This document shows, one piece after another, positions 5,731 through 8,408 of a stretch of 8,408 bases of DNA (positions are counted from its first letter, which is position 1; each line of letters begins with the position of its first letter). The notes below the pieces were generated by a model that was given only the letters and a program-made list of their open reading frames with translations, ran no database searches and was not told the DNA's origin. Made by a program: the position numbers and the translations under genes. This stretch comes from Candidatus Bathyarchaeota archaeon (GTDB lineage Archaea > Thermoproteota > Bathyarchaeia > TCS64): contig JAFGTA010000008.1 in NCBI GenBank assembly GCA_016934355.1, positions 1-8,408 on the forward strand, written 5' to 3'.

Positions 5731-5858
5731 AGTCTAGGCTAAATCGCTTATTTTTAAGGGTTTATTTACACGGAGAAGTAAAAATATGTGCACAAAATTA
5801 TGCAAAAACATGTAAAACCTGAAGCCGATAAACGTGTATAAATCATCGATTATTTTTT
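5731..5858. other. AT-rich intergenic stretch with short imperfect direct repeats
   Basis: This stretch, between the nuo promoter and the winged-helix ORF, holds no convincing gene. It contains two similar strings, AAACATGTAAAACC (5807-5820) and AAACGTGTATAAATC (5830-5844), which share an AAACRTGTAWAA core and could be a tandem protein-binding site. The second contains GTATAAAT, usable as a plus-strand TATA. The region ends at T-rich DNA (5852-5867). A regulatory role is suggested by composition and position only. Confidence 0.3.
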
Positions 5859-6044
5859 TTAGTTTTTATCCACGATTATCGAGGTTCTTATATCGAGTTC
5901 AAAGACTGGGCTCTGGCGGTTGCCTACACGCCCATTATGTTCCTCCAGTTCTAAATGGCGTAGACCAGCTATAGCTACATGAACAGTAGCATAACTCGGG
6001 TGGTTAACCCTGTAACGATCCGCTTCATAAGGTGTCATCTGCAT
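5859..6044 (-). CDS. Short winged-helix-like DNA-binding ORF or remnant
   Basis: From ATG 6044 this is a ~61-residue frame ending at TAA 5859-5861. The sequence MQMTPYEADRYRVNHPSYAT, then VHVAIAGLRHLELEEHNGRV and SPVFELD, fits a winged helix-turn-helix: a helix starting TPYEAD, a recognition helix around ATVHVAIAGLRHLELEEH, and a wing GRVGNRQSPVFELD. It is close to the archaeal pattern TPYEIAKRL...YATVxxAlxxLexxGLvexxxGr..vyxLt. Upstream TTG and GTG starts (6077, 6059) are possible and would overlap the dipeptidase start. Codon use is less GC-biased than its neighbours. I see no clear promoter or Shine-Dalgarno, so it may be a decayed regulator tail. If live, it sits divergently next to the dipeptidase gene and upstream of the nuo operon, a natural place for a local repressor (inference). 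Confidence 0.4.
   Translation of the reverse strand: MQMTPYEADRYRVNHPSYATVHVAIAGLRHLELEEHNGRVGNRQSPVFELDIRTSIIVDKN
5887..5894 (+). promoter_or_regulatory. Candidate TATA box for the dipeptidase gene
   Basis: CTTATATC is a near-perfect archaeal TATA match on the plus strand. Transcription would begin near 5915, leaving a leader of about 145 bases before the TTG at 6061. A second candidate, GTATAAAT at 5835-5842, would give a leader near 195 bases. Both lie in or near the minus-strand winged-helix ORF, so neither is certain. Confidence 0.25.
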
Positions 6045-6060
6045 CAATACCTGAAACACC

Positions 6061-7155
6061 TTGACTCGAAGCTTCAAGGACCTGACCAGGGATGAGGAGG
6101 CTCACGCCCTCGCCCTCCACCGGGAGGCGGTGGTCATCGACGCCAGCCTCGTAGGCTACACCGACTACGTCGGAGAGGACATCTGGGTCGACGACATGCT
6201 CGCAGGCGGCGTGACCGCGTGCAACGCCACCGTCTGTATGCAGCACAGCATCGGCGAAGCCCTCAGGGAGCTTAAGAGCTACCACTCGTGGGCTGAACGC
6301 AGCAAGGAGAAGGCGCTCATCGTCGAGTCCGCCGCGGACATAGCGAAAGCCAAGAAGGAGGGCAGGCACGGCGTCGTATTCGGACCACAGGACAGCAGCT
6401 TCCTAGAAGGCACACTACACTTCCTCAAGATAGCGTACGACTACGGCGTCAGGGTCATACAGCTCACCTACAACAACAGGTGCGCGGCGGGGGACGGCTG
6501 CCGGGAGCGCGGCGACGCGGGGCTCAGCAACTTCGGCGTAGCCCTCGTCGAGGAGATGAACAGGCTCGGCGTCCTAGTGGACCTCAGCCACACAGGCGAC
6601 AGAAGCAGCATGGACGCCATAGAGATCAGCAGAGACCCTGTGAGCTTCACCCACACCTTGCCCCGAGCCTCGACGCCGAGGGAGATCAGCGACTTCGCCA
6701 AGTGGAACAACAAGTACATGTTCTACGGCGGCTGGACCGAGTACGCTCTGCAGCGAGCCAAGACAGACGAAGCCATCAAGGCGTGCGCCGAGAAGGATGG
6801 AGTCATAGGCATCACACCGTTCTTCGCCAAGAAGCCCGGGAAGAGCACCCTCACAGACGACATCCTAGACCAGATCGACTACACAGCGGACCTCGTCGGC
6901 GCGGATCACGTGGGCTTCGGCAGCGACGTCGACTTCAACAGCACCCTCGACAGGATGGCGTACATAGGGCAGCACCCCGAGAACGTGGACGTCACCTACT
7001 ATCCGGCGCTGGACAAAGACTGGGGCTACGGGTGGCTCCGGCACATGCCCAATCTCACCAGGGGGCTGGTCTCCCGAGGGTACAGCGACGCCGAGGTGAA
7101 GGGCGTAATAGGCGAGAACTTCTACCGCCTATTCAGGAAGGTATGGAGGGGCTGA
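6061..7155 (+). CDS. M19 membrane-dipeptidase-family protein, HxD-less variant
   Basis: A 364-residue TIM-barrel amidohydrolase of peptidase family M19 (renal/membrane dipeptidase). Family landmarks: ALHREAVVIDAS (18-29), DMLAGGVTACNATVC (45-59), GVVFGPQDSSFLEG (104-117), YGVRVIQLTYNN (128-139), VLVDLSHTGDRSSMDAI (171-187), PVSFTHTLPRA (193-203) and DHVGFGSDVDFNSTL (282-296). Metal or catalytic residues His177, His198 and Asp289 are present. The N-terminal HxD metal ligands, normally just after VVIDG, are absent (VVIDASL), and the bridging Glu is Gln110. I recall a bacterial M19 subgroup with the same VIDGL/GFQN-type changes, so this is probably a distinct subfamily, not a dead gene. The substrate is unknown. 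No signal peptide is seen, so it is likely cytoplasmic. TTG 6061 is the only usable start, since an in-frame TGA lies nine bases before and no ATG or GTG follows early. It is convergent with the thioredoxin gene. Confidence 0.85.
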   Translation: MTRSFKDLTRDEEAHALALHREAVVIDASLVGYTDYVGEDIWVDDMLAGGVTACNATVCMQHSIGEALRELKSYHSWAERSKEKALIVESAADIAKAKKEGRHGVVFGPQDSSFLEGTLHFLKIAYDYGVRVIQLTYNNRCAAGDGCRERGDAGLSNFGVALVEEMNRLGVLVDLSHTGDRSSMDAIEISRDPVSFTHTLPRASTPREISDFAKWNNKYMFYGGWTEYALQRAKTDEAIKACAEKDGVIGITPFFAKKPGKSTLTDDILDQIDYTADLVGADHVGFGSDVDFNSTLDRMAYIGQHPENVDVTYYPALDKDWGYGWLRHMPNLTRGLVSRGYSDAEVKGVIGENFYRLFRKVWRG

Positions 7156-7188
7156 GCCCACCCCATTTTCTTATCGGTGTTATCTTAG

Positions 7189-7497
7189 TTAAACGTGCTC
7201 GGTGAGCATGGTGCGTATCTGTTTCTCAGACTTCGCGCCCACCTCGCGGTGGATGAGCTCACCTCGCTTAAAGATCATGAAGCAGGGCAGCCCTTTCACG
7301 TTGTATTTAGAGGCGTTACCCATGTTCCTGTCCGCGTTGATGGTGACGATCCTGCACCCAGTGTCCTCGCCCTCCAGCTTCTTCAGCACCTTCTTGATGG
7401 TGTGGCATGGCGGGCACCACGAAGCCCAGTACTCCAGCAGTACCGGCTCCTCCGACGAGAGCACCTTCTCCTCGAACTCCCTGTCGCTTATCTCCAT
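7189..7497 (-). CDS. trxA: Thioredoxin-fold oxidoreductase with WCPPC active site
   Basis: A 102-residue single-domain thioredoxin with no signal peptide, hence cytoplasmic. The active site is WASWCPPC (24-31; Cys28, Cys31). FxxLEYWA-type strands precede it, and the cis-Pro loop is at KGLPCFMIFKRGE (68-80; Pro71). A Cys (Cys72) follows the cis-proline directly, and there is another at Cys48. WCPPC, instead of WCGPC, usually means a somewhat different redox potential or partner range. ATG 7497 has AGGTGA seven bases upstream and abuts the stop of the preceding gene (TAG-ATG), so the two are co-transcribed and coupled. The partner is a sulfoquinovose synthase, so this thioredoxin may supply reducing power to sulfur metabolism, for example PAPS or sulfite steps (inference), or simply act as general thioredoxin. 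Confidence 0.92.
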   Translation of the reverse strand: MEISDREFEEKVLSSEEPVLLEYWASWCPPCHTIKKVLKKLEGEDTGCRIVTINADRNMGNASKYNVKGLPCFMIFKRGELIHREVGAKSEKQIRTMLTEHV

Positions 7498-8408
7498 CTA
7501 GCCCTCACCTTCGCCATCTGATACCACTAGGTCCGGGTTATAACCCGCCGACACGTGGGTCCCAGGCTCGTAGAGCTCCAGCGTCATGGTCTCCTTATGC
7601 TCGCCGCTCCACCACGTCTTCGGGAACACCGTCTCCCTGACCATCTCCAGCCGTTTACGGACCTCGGGCTGCATCAGCAGGGTGAACATCCTGTCGATCT
7701 CCACCTCAAGCGGCGTCCGCGGCTGGTACCCCAGGTTCTCCCTGAGCTTCTTCGCGACCACCAGGAACGGGTGCTCGTCCGCCTCGACACGCGGGTTCTC
7801 AACCCGCTGAATCTGGACAGTGAGCCCGTGCCCCTGGCTCCCCACAGTGGCGACGATCTCCGCGAGCTCCTTGACCTTGTATAGCTGACTGAGCTGGTTC
7901 ACGACGTCGTACTGACCCGGCTCTGGCGGCGACGACAGCAGCCGCACCATACACTCCATGGCGTCCTCCAGCGCCAGGTAGCCCCGTATCTGCTCCCCCG
8001 AGCCGTAGACAGTCAACGGTATGCCTAGGACTGCCTGAGCGACGAACCTGTTGATCACGGTGCCGAACCACTCGTCCACGTCCAGCCTCGTACGTAGGTC
8101 CGGGTGCTCTGAGACCTCGTCGGTGTGGACGCCGAAGATGACGCCTTGCATCACATCGTAGCTCCTGAGCCACCAGTACTTGCACGCCTCGTAGACGTTG
8201 AACGTGTCCTGGACCTTGCTGACGTGGTAGAAGCTCGCCGGGTCCCGAGGCGTAAGCTCTCCGCCCATGCTCCACTCCTGGCCCCTCCACGTGAGCACCG
8301 CGTCCGTGGGGAACAGCCCCTCGAAGATGGGGCGCCCGGTTAGCGGTGTGCCGTACTCCCCCATGGTTCCCAGTTTAAGTATGTTAGCCTCGGGGCAGAT
8401 CTCCTTGA
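7498..8408 (-). CDS. agl3: UDP-sulfoquinovose synthase (SQD1/Agl3 family), 5' partial
   Basis: The C-terminal ~302 residues of a short-chain dehydrogenase/epimerase-type enzyme that makes UDP-sulfoquinovose from UDP-glucose and sulfite. The frame is open to the window end; the Rossmann NAD motif and start lie outside, and the Met at 8364 is internal (LKLGTMGEYGTP). Matches to the SQD1 pattern are dense: LGTMGEYGTP with the catalytic Thr; SFYHVSKV, the Tyr-x3-Lys pair (Tyr near 8228); QGVIFGVHTDEVSEHPDLRT; FGTVINRFVAQAVLGIPLTV followed by YGSGEQIRGYL; and ENPRVEADEHPF. The C-terminal ~45 residues, after the MFTLLMQPEVRKRLE helix, are an extra tail ending in acidic VSDGEGEG. In bacteria and plastids the product feeds sulfolipid. 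In Sulfolobus the homologue Agl3 serves N-glycosylation, the more likely role here. The stop TAG touches the thioredoxin ATG. Confidence 0.93.
   Translation of the reverse strand, partial: KEICPEANILKLGTMGEYGTPLTGRPIFEGLFPTDAVLTWRGQEWSMGGELTPRDPASFYHVSKVQDTFNVYEACKYWWLRSYDVMQGVIFGVHTDEVSEHPDLRTRLDVDEWFGTVINRFVAQAVLGIPLTVYGSGEQIRGYLALEDAMECMVRLLSSPPEPGQYDVVNQLSQLYKVKELAEIVATVGSQGHGLTVQIQRVENPRVEADEHPFLVVAKKLRENLGYQPRTPLEVEIDRMFTLLMQPEVRKRLEMVRETVFPKTWWSGEHKETMTLELYEPGTHVSAGYNPDLVVSDGEGEG

Noticed and set aside
6025..6369. Minus-strand frame of 114 codons overlapping the dipeptidase 5' end
   Set aside because: It is mostly antisense to conserved dipeptidase codons and has no domain pattern; the other minus frame, ending at 5859, is the one with HTH character.
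6480..7205. Long plus-strand open frame of 241 codons inside the dipeptidase gene
   Set aside because: Its translation is Arg/His-rich low-complexity sequence, typical of an out-of-frame reading of GC-rich coding DNA; the M19 frame has all family motifs.
7799..8290. Minus-strand open frame of 163 codons
   Set aside because: It is an alternate frame of the sulfoquinovose synthase gene with no recognisable motifs.
1..8408. tRNA or rRNA genes, CRISPR arrays, insertion sequences
   Set aside because: I saw no cloverleaf-like segment, no regularly spaced repeats, no transposase and no terminal inverted repeats; this was by eye only.

Overview
This window reads as a piece of an archaeal chromosome. 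The promoters look like archaeal TATA boxes, at least one start sits at leaderless distance from its TATA, and GTG and TTG starts are common. The gene content also fits: an archaeal complex I-like Nuo/Fpo module, an archaeal-type UDP-sulfoquinovose synthase and a PrsW-family protease. I cannot fix the lineage; a TACK-type or other deep uncultured archaeon is a guess. Most of the window (about 1.8 kb onward) is GC-rich with strong GC bias in third codon positions. The first ~1.2 kb is clearly AT-rich and looks like accessory or imported DNA.

Layout. (1) 1-965, minus strand: a partial, AT-rich unknown gene with an Ig-like C-terminal half, starting at a TTG behind its own TATA box. (2) 966-1189: intergenic DNA with diverging promoters and an orphan hairpin plus T-run. 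(3) 1190-2697, plus strand: a signal-anchored coiled-coil protein, a 47-codon small ORF, and a PrsW-family intramembrane protease. (4) 2721-5681, minus strand: nuoB-nuoC-nuoD-nuoI, tightly packed, followed by a nitroreductase-family flavoprotein. (5) 5682-6060: an AT-rich regulatory region, then a short winged-helix-like ORF on the minus strand. (6) 6061-7155, plus strand: an M19 membrane-dipeptidase-family protein that lacks the usual HxD motif. (7) 7189-8408, minus strand: a thioredoxin directly behind a UDP-sulfoquinovose synthase (SQD1/Agl3 family) that runs off the window end.

How the genes work together. nuoBCDI encodes only the connecting and peripheral core of a complex I-like enzyme (Fe-S subunit B, 30-kDa C, 49-kDa D, ferredoxin-like I). 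No membrane-arm genes and no NADH or F420 input genes are adjacent. The D subunit has exactly one Cys left in each of the two former [NiFe] cysteine pairs, both changed from CxxC to CxxD (C67-I-L-D70 and C361-P-A-D364). The B subunit has only three of the four Cys expected for cluster N2. This makes an unusual, non-hydrogenase complex I-like module and is the most interesting part of the window. The sulfoquinovose synthase-thioredoxin pair suggests sulfonated-sugar surface chemistry, as in the sulfoquinovose N-glycans of Sulfolobus.
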